Below, in pieces: positions 1 through 6,442 of a stretch of DNA of 34,261 bases. The DNA lies in contig JAAFJB010000028.1 in NCBI GenBank assembly GCA_013297995.1, positions 1-34,261 on the forward strand, in the 5' to 3' direction. The stretch is from Chitinophagales bacterium. GTDB lineage: Bacteria > Bacteroidota > Bacteroidia > Chitinophagales > Chitinophagaceae. The translations under genes were made by a program, and so were the position numbers. The stretch's first letter is position 1. Every line of letters starts with the position of its first letter. Below the pieces are notes generated by a model that worked only from the letters and a program-made list of their open reading frames with translations, had not been told where the DNA came from and made no database searches.

Positions 1-1
1 G

Positions 2-199
2 CAGAGTAATGAATTTATTTTTAGTGTAGAAGATAAGAAAGTGGCCGATATACTTTCTCAAAATTCTGGTCGCGAATTAAACCTACATTACAAACGATAC
101 TTGGGTGCACTGCCATGGCGAGGCGTAGAGAAATATATTGTAGACAGTGTATTAGAAATAAGAACAGCTGTTGGGGAAACTATTTTAGAGCCTAAGTAA
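2..199 (+). CDS. C-terminal fragment of an uncharacterised protein
   Basis: An open frame runs from the left edge to a TAA at 197-199, giving the last 65 residues of a protein whose start lies outside the window. The visible part holds a mixed charged/hydrophobic stretch and the segment HYKRYLGALPWRGVEKYIVD. This kind of tail is familiar from small exported proteins of Bacteroidota that are sometimes labelled '6-phosphogluconate dehydrogenase' without good reason; that link is from memory and unproven. No catalytic motif is visible. It runs toward the RsmI-like gene, and the two 3' ends are separated by an inverted repeat. Confidence 0.6.
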   Translation, partial: QSNEFIFSVEDKKVADILSQNSGRELNLHYKRYLGALPWRGVEKYIVDSVLEIRTAVGETILEPK

Positions 200-257
200 A
201 AATAGGGGCTATCTTTTATAAGTTATCTTCTTATTAAAATTTTGATGATTGCTTAAT

Positions 258-322
258 GCGTATAGAATCATACAATCATAATCTATCTGCAAGTTAAGGT
301 ATGATATTTCTATTCTATACGC
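258..322. repeat. Inverted repeat between convergent genes
   Basis: GCGTATAGAAT at 258-268 is exactly complementary to ATTCTATACGC at 312-322, and ATCATAC at 267-273 pairs with GTATGAT at 299-305, so the region can fold into a long interrupted hairpin. It lies between two gene ends and overlaps the last codons of the RsmI-like gene. Neither strand has a strong T tract after the stem, so it may be a factor-assisted terminator or an mRNA 3'-end stabiliser rather than a classic intrinsic terminator. Confidence 0.45.
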
Positions 323-1025
323 TGGCTTTCAATAAAAAAATCACCGGTATCTTATGCAGTTCGGGCAATTGTTTGCGCCAGTCAATGGCTTTTTTAGTTA
401 CAATGGTTTCGGATGGCCCTGTTATATCTTTTCCAATGCAAATAAGTGTATCGGGATTGCAGCTCTGTAATATATCTCCCAATAATTGGTTATTGCGATA
501 AGGCGTTTCAATAAAAATTTGTGTGCAATTGTTGTTTGCTGAGTAAAGTTCTAAGTCTTTTATTTTCTTTTTTCTTTCCAATGCGTCAATGGGTAAATAG
601 CCATTAAATTGAAAGCACTGTCCATTCATACCACTGGCCATTAAGGCGAGTAAAATTGAGTTGGGACCAACCAATGGTATTATTTTAAAACCCTTTTCCT
701 GTGCGGCTTCTATCAATAACTGACCAGGATCTGCAATACCTGGGCATCCTGCTTCGCTTACAATACCAACGGTATGGCCTTTTTCTAAAGCCTCAATAAA
801 TTGTTGCTTTGCCGTAGCTTCTACTTTGTGAATTACATACCACTGGTAGTTGTCAATCACCATTTCTTTCCATAATTTTTTAAAGAAACGGCGGGTGGTC
901 TTTTCGTTTTCAACAAAAAATACCGAACAATTTTTAATGGCATCTAATAAGTACTCAGGTAGGGTTTGCAAAGCATCTTCCTGCAAAACAGTTGGAATTA
1001 AATACACTTTTCCGATAGGCATCAT
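315..1025 (-). CDS. RsmI-like SAM-dependent methyltransferase (short form)
   Basis: This belongs to the tetrapyrrole-methylase superfamily, which includes RsmI, the enzyme that 2'-O-methylates C1402 of 16S rRNA. The signature SEAGCPGIADPG in the middle corresponds to the RsmI motif SDAGTPxISDPG, and LVGPNSILLALMASG follows as expected. The protein is about 236 residues, shorter than RsmI (about 285), lacking its C-terminal part; Bacteroidota often carry such a short paralogue besides true RsmI. Whether it still acts on rRNA is inference. I start it at the ATG at 1025 (a second ATG follows at 1022) because this gives an ATGA overlap with the stop of the upstream EI24 gene; the frame continues further upstream but only as overlap. 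Confidence 0.8.
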   Translation of the reverse strand: MMPIGKVYLIPTVLQEDALQTLPEYLLDAIKNCSVFFVENEKTTRRFFKKLWKEMVIDNYQWYVIHKVEATAKQQFIEALEKGHTVGIVSEAGCPGIADPGQLLIEAAQEKGFKIIPLVGPNSILLALMASGMNGQCFQFNGYLPIDALERKKKIKDLELYSANNNCTQIFIETPYRNNQLLGDILQSCNPDTLICIGKDITGPSETIVTKKAIDWRKQLPELHKIPVIFLLKASV

Positions 1026-1714
1026 ATAATAAGTAAAGGGTCTGATTTTTTTAAAGGATACATACTTAATGTGGCAGCAACTACGGCATAAGCAGGTGCT
1101 AATATCCAACCTATAATTGGTAGTAAATGCATTAGGTAAAATACCAATCCATTTCCAATAGCCAGCCCTTTATGTGCACTCACAAATGCAATACTTTCTG
1201 GAGTAGATTTCTGGTGGCGCTCCATAGAATAATCCAGCATAGAAAATCCATAATAATAACATTCAACTAATAGTGCAATTACGGGTGTAAGCCATCCTGC
1301 AAGCGGAATAAGGGATAGTAATAAAATGCTAATAATATAAACTGTTTGCCAGAGACTATTTCTTACCGATAATTGGATGCCCCTTAAAATATCTTTTATA
1401 AACTGTTTGGTATTGAAAGGATGTTGTTTTCCTTCCATAATGGCTTCTGTTTTTTCACTCAAGTATGCAAAGAGAGGGGAACCAATTATTAGAAATAAAT
1501 ATTTGAACAGCGAAAAATAAAAAAGTAATAAAATAAGCCATAATAATAGCATGCCGATGGTCACTAAAAAACTTAGAAATCCATTGTTTAGCTGATCAAT
1601 CCAATTTTTTAGTCCCGTTTGCAAAATAACCCACTCAATAAAACTGCTTGAACTGGTACTGAAATAATACATGCCCATTACAAAAAGAACCGTATAGAAA
1701 ATACCAGGCAACAA
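1022..1714 (-). CDS. EI24-domain (CysZ-like) membrane protein
   Basis: A polytopic inner-membrane protein of the EI24 family, to which the sulfate permease CysZ belongs. Long hydrophobic segments alternate with a cytosolic stretch containing GSPLFAYLSEKTEAIMEG, a region conserved in Bacteroidota members. The coordinates begin at a TTG (1714), but the frame stays open upstream to a stop at 1826-1828, and the translation there (EIIISIQAYAQAHQF...LWKWI) resembles the normal N-terminus of this family. No ATG, GTG or TTG occurs in that extra 36-codon stretch, so the true start is probably upstream at a rare codon or hidden by a frameshift. The gene overlaps the RsmI-like gene by 4 nt, indicating translational coupling. 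A role in sulfate uptake is only a family-level possibility. Confidence 0.75.
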   Translation of the reverse strand: MLPGIFYTVLFVMGMYYFSTSSSSFIEWVILQTGLKNWIDQLNNGFLSFLVTIGMLLLWLILLLFYFSLFKYLFLIIGSPLFAYLSEKTEAIMEGKQHPFNTKQFIKDILRGIQLSVRNSLWQTVYIISILLLSLIPLAGWLTPVIALLVECYYYGFSMLDYSMERHQKSTPESIAFVSAHKGLAIGNGLVFYLMHLLPIIGWILAPAYAVVAATLSMYPLKKSDPLLII

Positions 1715-1854
1715 TATCCATTTCCAAAGCTTATTTGCTTTAATAAATTGATGTGCCTGCGCATAAGCCTGAATTGATATAATGATTTCTTTAAACAGGG
1801 GATGATTTTTTACGAAGTTAATAAACTAAGCAGCAATAGTTTGTAAGATACGGT

Positions 1855-2049
1855 TTAAAAACTTAACACAGTTAATGGGTTTGTTTGTACTGGGTTTTCT
1901 AATACAAGTGAAACAACCGTGAACGATTGCTTGGCCGATTGAGATGGTAGGTGCTTACCCCAAAAATAATTGTTGCGTGGGTCGGAACTTCCATAATATA
2001 AGAGAGCAGCATTAAGTAGATATAATTCTATTTGAAAACCTGAGCCTAA
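1855..2049 (-). pseudogene. Possible gene remnant with T9SS sorting-domain-like text
   Basis: A 64-codon open stretch without any ATG lies between upp and the EI24 gene. Its translation is protein-like: it contains YYGSSDPRNNYFWGKH and then SFTVVSLVLENPVQTNPLTV, which resembles the opening strand of a type IX secretion C-terminal sorting domain (…NPV…LTV). A TAA cuts it right after that point, so a full sorting domain is not present, and the upstream end is also closed by a stop. I read it as a decayed fragment of a secreted-protein gene. The resemblance is judged by eye over a short span, so chance is a real alternative. Confidence 0.3.
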
Positions 2050-2064
2050 TTATACCCAATATTT

Positions 2065-2718
2065 TTATGCCTGTACTTTATTGCCAAAAGCAAGATCACC
2101 TGCGTCACCCAATCCTGGCACAATATATCCTTTTGCAGTAAGCTCATCATCTATATCACCACACCAGATCTTGATATCACTGCCACATTCTTTTTGAATG
2201 AATTCAATACCAACTTGGCAAGCAATGGCTACCACAATATGAATATCAGCCGGGGTTCCTACAGACCTCATATATTGAATGGTCTTTACCAAGGAAGCTC
2301 CTGTAGCCAACATAGGATCGGAGATGATAATGGTGCGGTTGTTAAGCTCGGGGCAGCTCATATATTCCAGACTAATTTCAAAACTTCCATCTAAATGGTG
2401 CTTTCTATAGGCAGAAATAAAAGCATTATCAGCTTTGTCAAAATAGTTCAACATACCTTGGTGTAAAGGCAATCCTGCACGCAGAATAGTTGCCAATACT
2501 GGCTGAGATTCCAATACCTTACTCTCATGTGTGCCCAATGGAGTTGGTATTTCAGTATGGGTAAAAGCTAGTATTTTGCTTATTTCATAAGCAGCTACTT
2601 CTCCAATACGCTCTAAATTTCTTCGGAAACGCATACGATCGCCTTGTACACTTGTATCTCTTAATTCTGCTACCCAATTACTAAGGAGGCTGTGTTGATT
2701 GCTTAAATTAACGACCAT
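2065..2718 (-). CDS. upp: Uracil phosphoribosyltransferase
   Basis: Converts uracil and PRPP to UMP in pyrimidine salvage, in the cytosol. The product is 217 residues from the ATG at 2718, close to the usual length of about 210; an earlier ATG at 2772 would add an 18-residue head that does not look conserved. The PRPP-binding loop appears as TIIISDPMLATGAS, the uracil-site end as PGLGDAGDLAFG, and the ILRAGLP segment is typical of the family. It appears to stand alone, 127 nt downstream of the O-antigen-ligase-like gene and transcribed in the same direction. The sequence TATTTTCG about 30 nt upstream of the start is a possible -7 element, but no good -33 element accompanies it. Confidence 0.93.
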   Translation of the reverse strand: MVVNLSNQHSLLSNWVAELRDTSVQGDRMRFRRNLERIGEVAAYEISKILAFTHTEIPTPLGTHESKVLESQPVLATILRAGLPLHQGMLNYFDKADNAFISAYRKHHLDGSFEISLEYMSCPELNNRTIIISDPMLATGASLVKTIQYMRSVGTPADIHIVVAIACQVGIEFIQKECGSDIKIWCGDIDDELTAKGYIVPGLGDAGDLAFGNKVQA

Positions 2719-2845
2719 AATGCGAATAATTATATTGCGAAAATACGGGTTAAACGCGTTACGTTGATGCACTCATTGGTGGTATTAAATGAGCAAGAAC
2801 CCATAGTGTAGCCAAACAAAGGTTTATGCTAATTGGAATAGGTAA

Positions 2846-4291
2846 TTAGTTGCTGAGTTGCTGTTCTTGTTTCAGCCTTAATTGTAATGAGATTATTAGG
2901 CCAGCAGAAAGCCAGAATAATCCTCCAATTTTATCGGTCTCAATTAAATCGCTTGTAAAATTAATGCAAGCCATCATACTCAATATGGTTCCAATGGCTA
3001 GTGCAATGGCTTGGTAGAATTTATTTTTAAATTGATGATAAAGGGTTTGTGATTGAATCAATAAGTACATCCACAATGCTACCAATAAAATCAAGCCTAC
3101 CATACCTTGTTCAATAGCCGTGAGTAAAAAATAATTGTGCACCGTAGAGTGTTCGGGATTATTACTCACCCAGGTTTTAAAAGAAGAAACGGTATAAGGT
3201 TGGTATTGTGAATAAAAACTATTCGGGCCAAATCCAGTAACTGGTTTTTCCGCTACCATTCTTATGCCAGCCACCCAGCGATGAAATCGTTCAGCATTTG
3301 ATATATCTTTTAAAGTAATAGTAGCGTTTAAGTGGTCTCTAAAATCGGAATGAAAAATGGTCTGGTCGTGTTCCGGAGCAAAACGCAGGTAATTGTTTTG
3401 ATAAGTGAATGCCAAAACAGTAATTGTAAGTAATACTATGGCACTAATAATGGTGTGCAGCATGATTTTTTTCCGAATAAGCCATGCTGTTATTAGGCCT
3501 ACTATTAAAGCCAACCACGCCCCCCTAGAATAGGCAAAAAATAATCCGATGCCAGCAATCAGAAGGCCCATATTTACTAGCTTTTTATTGGGGGCATCTG
3601 CGGGTGTGAATTTGTGTATCAGCCAACCAACGGGAAAAAGGCATACCAGCATAGAAGCATAGTTCACATGGTTTCTAAAAAAAGGGAAGAGCGTTTTTTT
3701 TATGCTAATGAAGTTAAATCCATAAAAGCCATGCCTAACCAAAGTTTGTAAAATGGTAAATAGCATAGGAATGCATAAGCATAATCCTATTTTTTTGAAG
3801 TGAGTGGGTTGGTTTACAAGTATGGGAGTAACCAATACAAGGGGTAGGATATACCAAATTTTAGCGAGTAGGAATTTGAGAGAAAGCAATGGTTGGGTAG
3901 AAAAAAAAATGGTCACTATAATCCACAATAACCAAAGTAATATAAAAATACAAACCTTAGTTTTAAATACTTCAAAAAAATTGGATGGTTGAAACAATAA
4001 CAGTCCAATAACAGCAACTGTGAGTAACCATAAAATGGGTTCATCTGGGAAATCCAAACCCAAAGAAGCAGTTGGGTTTAATTCTGTAGAGAGCGGCAAT
4101 AAAATCAGCAGCAACCAAAAAAAATCTCCCGTATTCTTTATAAACCAATTTAAAAAAGGCATGCTGAGCAGCCACAGAAAAGGAACCAAGCTATAAGTAA
4201 AATTCTGTTGGCATAGGGCGATGATGCCAAAGCCAAAAAAAATAATACAAGAAATAAGTGTATAACTTTTATATAATTTATTCCATTGCAT
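2846..4291 (-). CDS. O-antigen ligase / polymerase-like membrane protein
   Basis: A 481-residue multi-spanning inner-membrane protein of the Wzy_C / O-antigen ligase type. Around a dozen hydrophobic segments are separated by one large external loop in the second half, the usual topology of WaaL and Wzy. Typical landmarks are FRNHVNYASMLVCLFP, the short motif YSRGAWLALIVGL before the big loop, and HNYFLLTAIEQGMVGL after it. Family members transfer or polymerise undecaprenyl-linked glycans on the periplasmic side; sequence alone does not separate ligase from polymerase. It starts 3 nt after the stop of the Wzz-like gene, so both are surely co-transcribed. No glycosyltransferase lies nearby. Confidence 0.82.
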   Translation of the reverse strand: MQWNKLYKSYTLISCIIFFGFGIIALCQQNFTYSLVPFLWLLSMPFLNWFIKNTGDFFWLLLILLPLSTELNPTASLGLDFPDEPILWLLTVAVIGLLLFQPSNFFEVFKTKVCIFILLWLLWIIVTIFFSTQPLLSLKFLLAKIWYILPLVLVTPILVNQPTHFKKIGLCLCIPMLFTILQTLVRHGFYGFNFISIKKTLFPFFRNHVNYASMLVCLFPVGWLIHKFTPADAPNKKLVNMGLLIAGIGLFFAYSRGAWLALIVGLITAWLIRKKIMLHTIISAIVLLTITVLAFTYQNNYLRFAPEHDQTIFHSDFRDHLNATITLKDISNAERFHRWVAGIRMVAEKPVTGFGPNSFYSQYQPYTVSSFKTWVSNNPEHSTVHNYFLLTAIEQGMVGLILLVALWMYLLIQSQTLYHQFKNKFYQAIALAIGTILSMMACINFTSDLIETDKIGGLFWLSAGLIISLQLRLKQEQQLSN

Positions 4292-4294
4292 GAA

Positions 4295-5149
4295 TCATTC
4301 CTTGCTACGGTGAGTGGTTACTATAAGTAAGCTGCTGAAAACTAATCCAAGCAGTGCGGCAACAGTGGTGCCAATTGGGATATTGGGCCAGCATATTTGT
4401 TGAGCAGCTGTTGCTTTTTCCATAATTAAAAGTGCTTTTGGTGGTGTTTGAGCGGCTAGTTGGTATTCATTACTGGTTTTTTGATATTGATTTATTTGTT
4501 CAATCAGGGTATTAGCTTCAGCTCTAAAAAGTATTTTTTCAGCTTCGTTGGCCGCTTGATTGAGCAAAGTGGTTGTGTAGCTTTTTTTGAGTGCTTGTAG
4601 GTTGCTTTCAAGTTTGAGAATAATAGTAGTGTAGTTTTCTTTCCATAGATTTTGCAGACTATTTTCAATATTTCGTGCTATGCTATTACAAATATTAGCA
4701 GCCATAAAAGCATTGCTGTTACGGCATCGAATGAGTAATTGATCGTTAGGTGTTTTAATAAATTGAAGGTCTTTTCTTAAAGAGGTAGCCGCATTGGAAA
4801 TGGCCAATGCCCTATTTTTTTCTGTGTGATGGTAGTAGTTAGTCAGCTTAAATTCTTGCACTATTTGTTTTAGTGTGGTATCCATTTCAGCAACTGCTAT
4901 TAGCCTATCTAGGTCATCCCCAGAGCCAAAATAAGAGTAAAGGTCTTTGATGCCTGGATTGAAAAATCGGGCTTTATCGGCCAGTTCTGTATTACCTGGA
5001 ATAACAGTAGTTTGCGACTCATACTGCGGAGTAATGAATAAAAAACAAATATTGGCAACCACTGCAGCGGCAGCAGTAAATGCTAGGAGAAAAATCCATT
5101 TCGATCTCAGTACAGCTACAATTTTTAGAAGGTTGAAATTGGTAGGCAT
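4295..5149 (-). CDS. Wzz-like polysaccharide chain-length determinant
   Basis: A 284-residue protein with one transmembrane segment near residues 17-38, a large periplasmic region rich in helix and predicted coiled coil, and a second transmembrane segment near residues 260-280. This is the architecture of Wzz/PCP co-polymerases, which set the length of O-antigen or related chains together with Wzy. The post-TM1 segment TPQYESQTTVIPG fits the family start. It has no cytosolic tyrosine-kinase domain. It lies 15 nt downstream of an Lrp-family regulator and 3 nt upstream of the O-antigen-ligase-like gene, supporting a joint role in surface glycan assembly. Confidence 0.82.
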   Translation of the reverse strand: MPTNFNLLKIVAVLRSKWIFLLAFTAAAAVVANICFLFITPQYESQTTVIPGNTELADKARFFNPGIKDLYSYFGSGDDLDRLIAVAEMDTTLKQIVQEFKLTNYYHHTEKNRALAISNAATSLRKDLQFIKTPNDQLLIRCRNSNAFMAANICNSIARNIENSLQNLWKENYTTIILKLESNLQALKKSYTTTLLNQAANEAEKILFRAEANTLIEQINQYQKTSNEYQLAAQTPPKALLIMEKATAAQQICWPNIPIGTTVAALLGLVFSSLLIVTTHRSKE

Positions 5150-5164
5150 AATGGTAAGTATTAG

Positions 5165-5635
5165 TTATGGTTGGGCAACCACCACATTTCTGTAGAGGCT
5201 TTCTTCCAGTGAAATAAATGTTTCGGTTCTTTCAATTCCTTTTATTTTTTGTAATTCATCGTGCAAAACAAATCGCAGTTCTTGAATGTCTTTGCAAACA
5301 ATTTCAGCAAACATGCTGTAATTGCCCGTAGTATAATTAAGGCGTACAATTTGCTGTACTTTTTTTAGTTCCTTGGCAACGGAATCGTAGAGGGAGCTTT
5401 TTTCAAGATAGATGCCAATAAAAGCAATTACATCGTATCCCAAAAGCTTTAGGTCTACCGATAAACGCTTACCTTTAACTATATTAAGTTCTTCTAGTTT
5501 TTTAATACGAACATGGATGGTGCCACCAGATACAAATAATTTCTTACCAAGGTCTGCATAGGAAACTTCTGCGTTTTCCATCATTTCTTGAATGATTTGG
5601 AAATCTAATTTGTCGAGATTTAATTTAAGGGACAT
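5165..5635 (-). CDS. Lrp/AsnC-family transcriptional regulator
   Basis: A 156-residue protein with an N-terminal winged helix-turn-helix (about residues 7-62, including ADLGKKLFVSGGTIHVRIKKLEE) and a C-terminal RAM/AsnC ligand-binding domain. It has the normal length of the family, whose members bind amino acids or related effectors and assemble into DNA-wrapping octamers. It is the first gene of a tight unit with the Wzz-like and ligase-like genes. Its upstream region carries phased AATATT elements that could be autoregulatory sites. The effector cannot be read from the sequence. Confidence 0.9.
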   Translation of the reverse strand: MSLKLNLDKLDFQIIQEMMENAEVSYADLGKKLFVSGGTIHVRIKKLEELNIVKGKRLSVDLKLLGYDVIAFIGIYLEKSSLYDSVAKELKKVQQIVRLNYTTGNYSMFAEIVCKDIQELRFVLHDELQKIKGIERTETFISLEESLYRNVVVAQP

Positions 5636-5661
5636 ATTTCGGTATAATTTTGAATTAATCT

Positions 5662-5697
5662 AATATTAAAGCAATATTATTAAATATTATCTATATT
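5662..5697. promoter_or_regulatory. Phased AT-rich elements, possible Lrp-family operator
   Basis: AATATT occurs at 5662-5667, 5673-5678 and 5683-5688, with a further TATATT at 5692-5697, giving steps of 11, 10 and about 9-10 nt, near one helical turn. The cluster is 27 nt upstream of the lrp start and about 85 nt upstream of the divergent tRNA-like RNA. Lrp-family proteins bind AT-rich phased sites and often control their own gene, so an operator is plausible; general AT-richness is the simplest alternative. Confidence 0.3.
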
Positions 5698-5746
5698 TTT
5701 TTATTTTTTATTTGAAAATGATTAATTAATGCTCGAATTGCTTAGT

Positions 5747-5777
5747 TTTGATTTATACAACTATTAAAATAGTTCTT
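5747..5777 (+). promoter_or_regulatory. Bacteroidota-type promoter for the tRNA-like RNA
   Basis: TTTG at 5747-5750 is followed after 19 nt by TAGTTCTT at 5770-5777, a partial match to the -7 consensus TAnnTTTG (TA plus two of the four following bases). The spacing is exactly in the accepted 19-21 range. Transcription would begin within a few bases of 5782, where the acceptor-like strand of the RNA starts. Confidence 0.45.
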
Positions 5778-5781
5778 TTAC

Positions 5782-5953
5782 TGTGGGGTGATGAAATTTT
5801 TGGCAGACATGCCCTCTTGTCTCGGGGGTGAGGATAACAGGATAAACGTAGTGTAGAGCCGCAATGGTAGCAATACCGGAGCGACCAGGGTCGACCACTG
5901 AACTTTGTGCTACAGCTAACTGCCTCGTGGAGGTTCGATCCCTCCCCCTACAG
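5782..5953 (+). ncRNA. tRNA-like RNA with a giant structured variable arm
   Basis: Unrecognised RNA that folds as a full cloverleaf. Acceptor: TGTGGGG 5782-5788 with CCCTACA 5946-5952 (one G-U; C5781-G5953 could add an eighth pair). T8 and G9 follow. D arm: ATG 5791-5793 with CAT 5808-5810, loop containing A14 and G18G19-like GG at 5802-5803. Anticodon arm: CCCTC 5812-5816 with GGGGG 5824-5828, loop TTGTCTC, reading U33 and anticodon GUC (Asp) but with an odd U37. T arm: GGAGG 5929-5933, loop TTCGATC, CCTCC 5941-5945, stacked directly on the acceptor. Between them, where a variable arm of 4-23 nt is normal, 5830-5926 forms a closed domain: GAGG/CCTC then CAG/CTG, TAG/CTA, TGTAG 5852-5856/CTACA 5910-5914, enclosing hairpins GGTA-GCAA-TACC and CGAC-CAGG-GTCG. 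G5953 is the discriminator; CCA is not encoded. A promoter-like element and a strong terminator flank it. Whether it is charged or decodes is unknown. Confidence 0.6.
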
Positions 5954-5960
5954 CATTTCA

Positions 5961-6006
5961 ATGGTCAGCAATAGATTGTTAAACAATTTGTGGCTGACCA
6001 TTTTTT
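5961..6006 (+). terminator. Intrinsic terminator after the tRNA-like RNA
   Basis: ATGGTCAGC at 5961-5969 pairs perfectly with GCTGACCAT at 5993-6001 (9 bp), with a small inner ATTG/CAAT stem, followed by a run of six T at 6001-6006. The T run is on the + strand only, so it ends the tRNA-like transcript, not the convergent osmC-like operon. It begins 8 nt after the acceptor-like end. Confidence 0.85.
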
Positions 6007-6418
6007 ATTCAACCAATTGAATGCTATGTGTAATGGTGCAATGTTTTGCTAGCATGGCAGAAATTCCGCAATACTTTTCCATAGATAAATTTACGGCACG
6101 TTGCAGCTTGTCAGCATCTGCTGCGGCTATATTGCAGCAGTATACCAATTGAATTGATTTAAATACTTTGGGATGTTCATTGGTTTGCTCAGCTTCTGCG
6201 GTAATTTCTAATTTACTAAAATTCACTTTCATTTTATGCAATATATCTACCACGTCCATACCACTGCAGCCACATAGTGAGGCCAGTAACATTTTTTTTG
6301 GATTCATACCGCTATTTAGCCCTCCCCCTTCAAGAGAAGTATCTAATCTTACGGTATGTGCGCTATCAGATAATGCATCAAATGCCAAGGCTTCTTTCCA
6401 AGTAGTTACTATTTTCAT
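6005..6418 (-). CDS. OsmC/Ohr-family peroxidase-like protein
   Basis: A 137-residue OsmC-family protein. Members reduce organic hydroperoxides with a reactive cysteine pair. Here the conserved central helix reads LASLCGCSGMDVVDIL with C49 and C51, and the partner cysteine is C117 in MEKYCGISAML, matching the family layout. It belongs to the broader OsmC-like group rather than clear Ohr. It follows the superoxide dismutase gene by 24 nt on the same strand, fitting an oxidative-stress unit. Substrate is not known. Confidence 0.88.
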   Translation of the reverse strand: MKIVTTWKEALAFDALSDSAHTVRLDTSLEGGGLNSGMNPKKMLLASLCGCSGMDVVDILHKMKVNFSKLEITAEAEQTNEHPKVFKSIQLVYCCNIAAADADKLQRAVNLSMEKYCGISAMLAKHCTITHSIQLVE

Positions 6419-6442
6419 TTGCTACTAATTATTTAGTTTTTG

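Noticed and set aside
301..501. Short frames on the opposite strand of larger genes, for example here and at 10047-10430 or 11061-11480
   Set aside because: They are antisense shadows of well-supported genes and have no independent signals.
5832..5841. GGATAACAGG inside the RNA resembles part of 23S rRNA domain V and a homing-endonuclease site
   Set aside because: Only about ten bases match and the surroundings do not; here the bases belong to the bulged base stem of the extra arm.
5830..5926. Group I intron in a tRNA gene
   Set aside because: The insert is in the variable region rather than the anticodon loop, is under 100 nt, and shows none of the conserved group I core segments.
5764..5961. 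65-residue minus-strand reading frame across the tRNA-like RNA
   Set aside because: It is the complement of a region whose + strand folds as a cloverleaf; its GRDRT-type text comes from the reverse of a T arm, a known source of false genes.
5864..5974. 36-codon + strand frame inside the tRNA-like RNA, which might suggest a tmRNA tag
   Set aside because: It runs through the T arm and acceptor strand, ends in the terminator hairpin, and the RNA is only about 172 nt with no tmRNA 5' sequence or typical tag ending, so tmRNA is unlikely.
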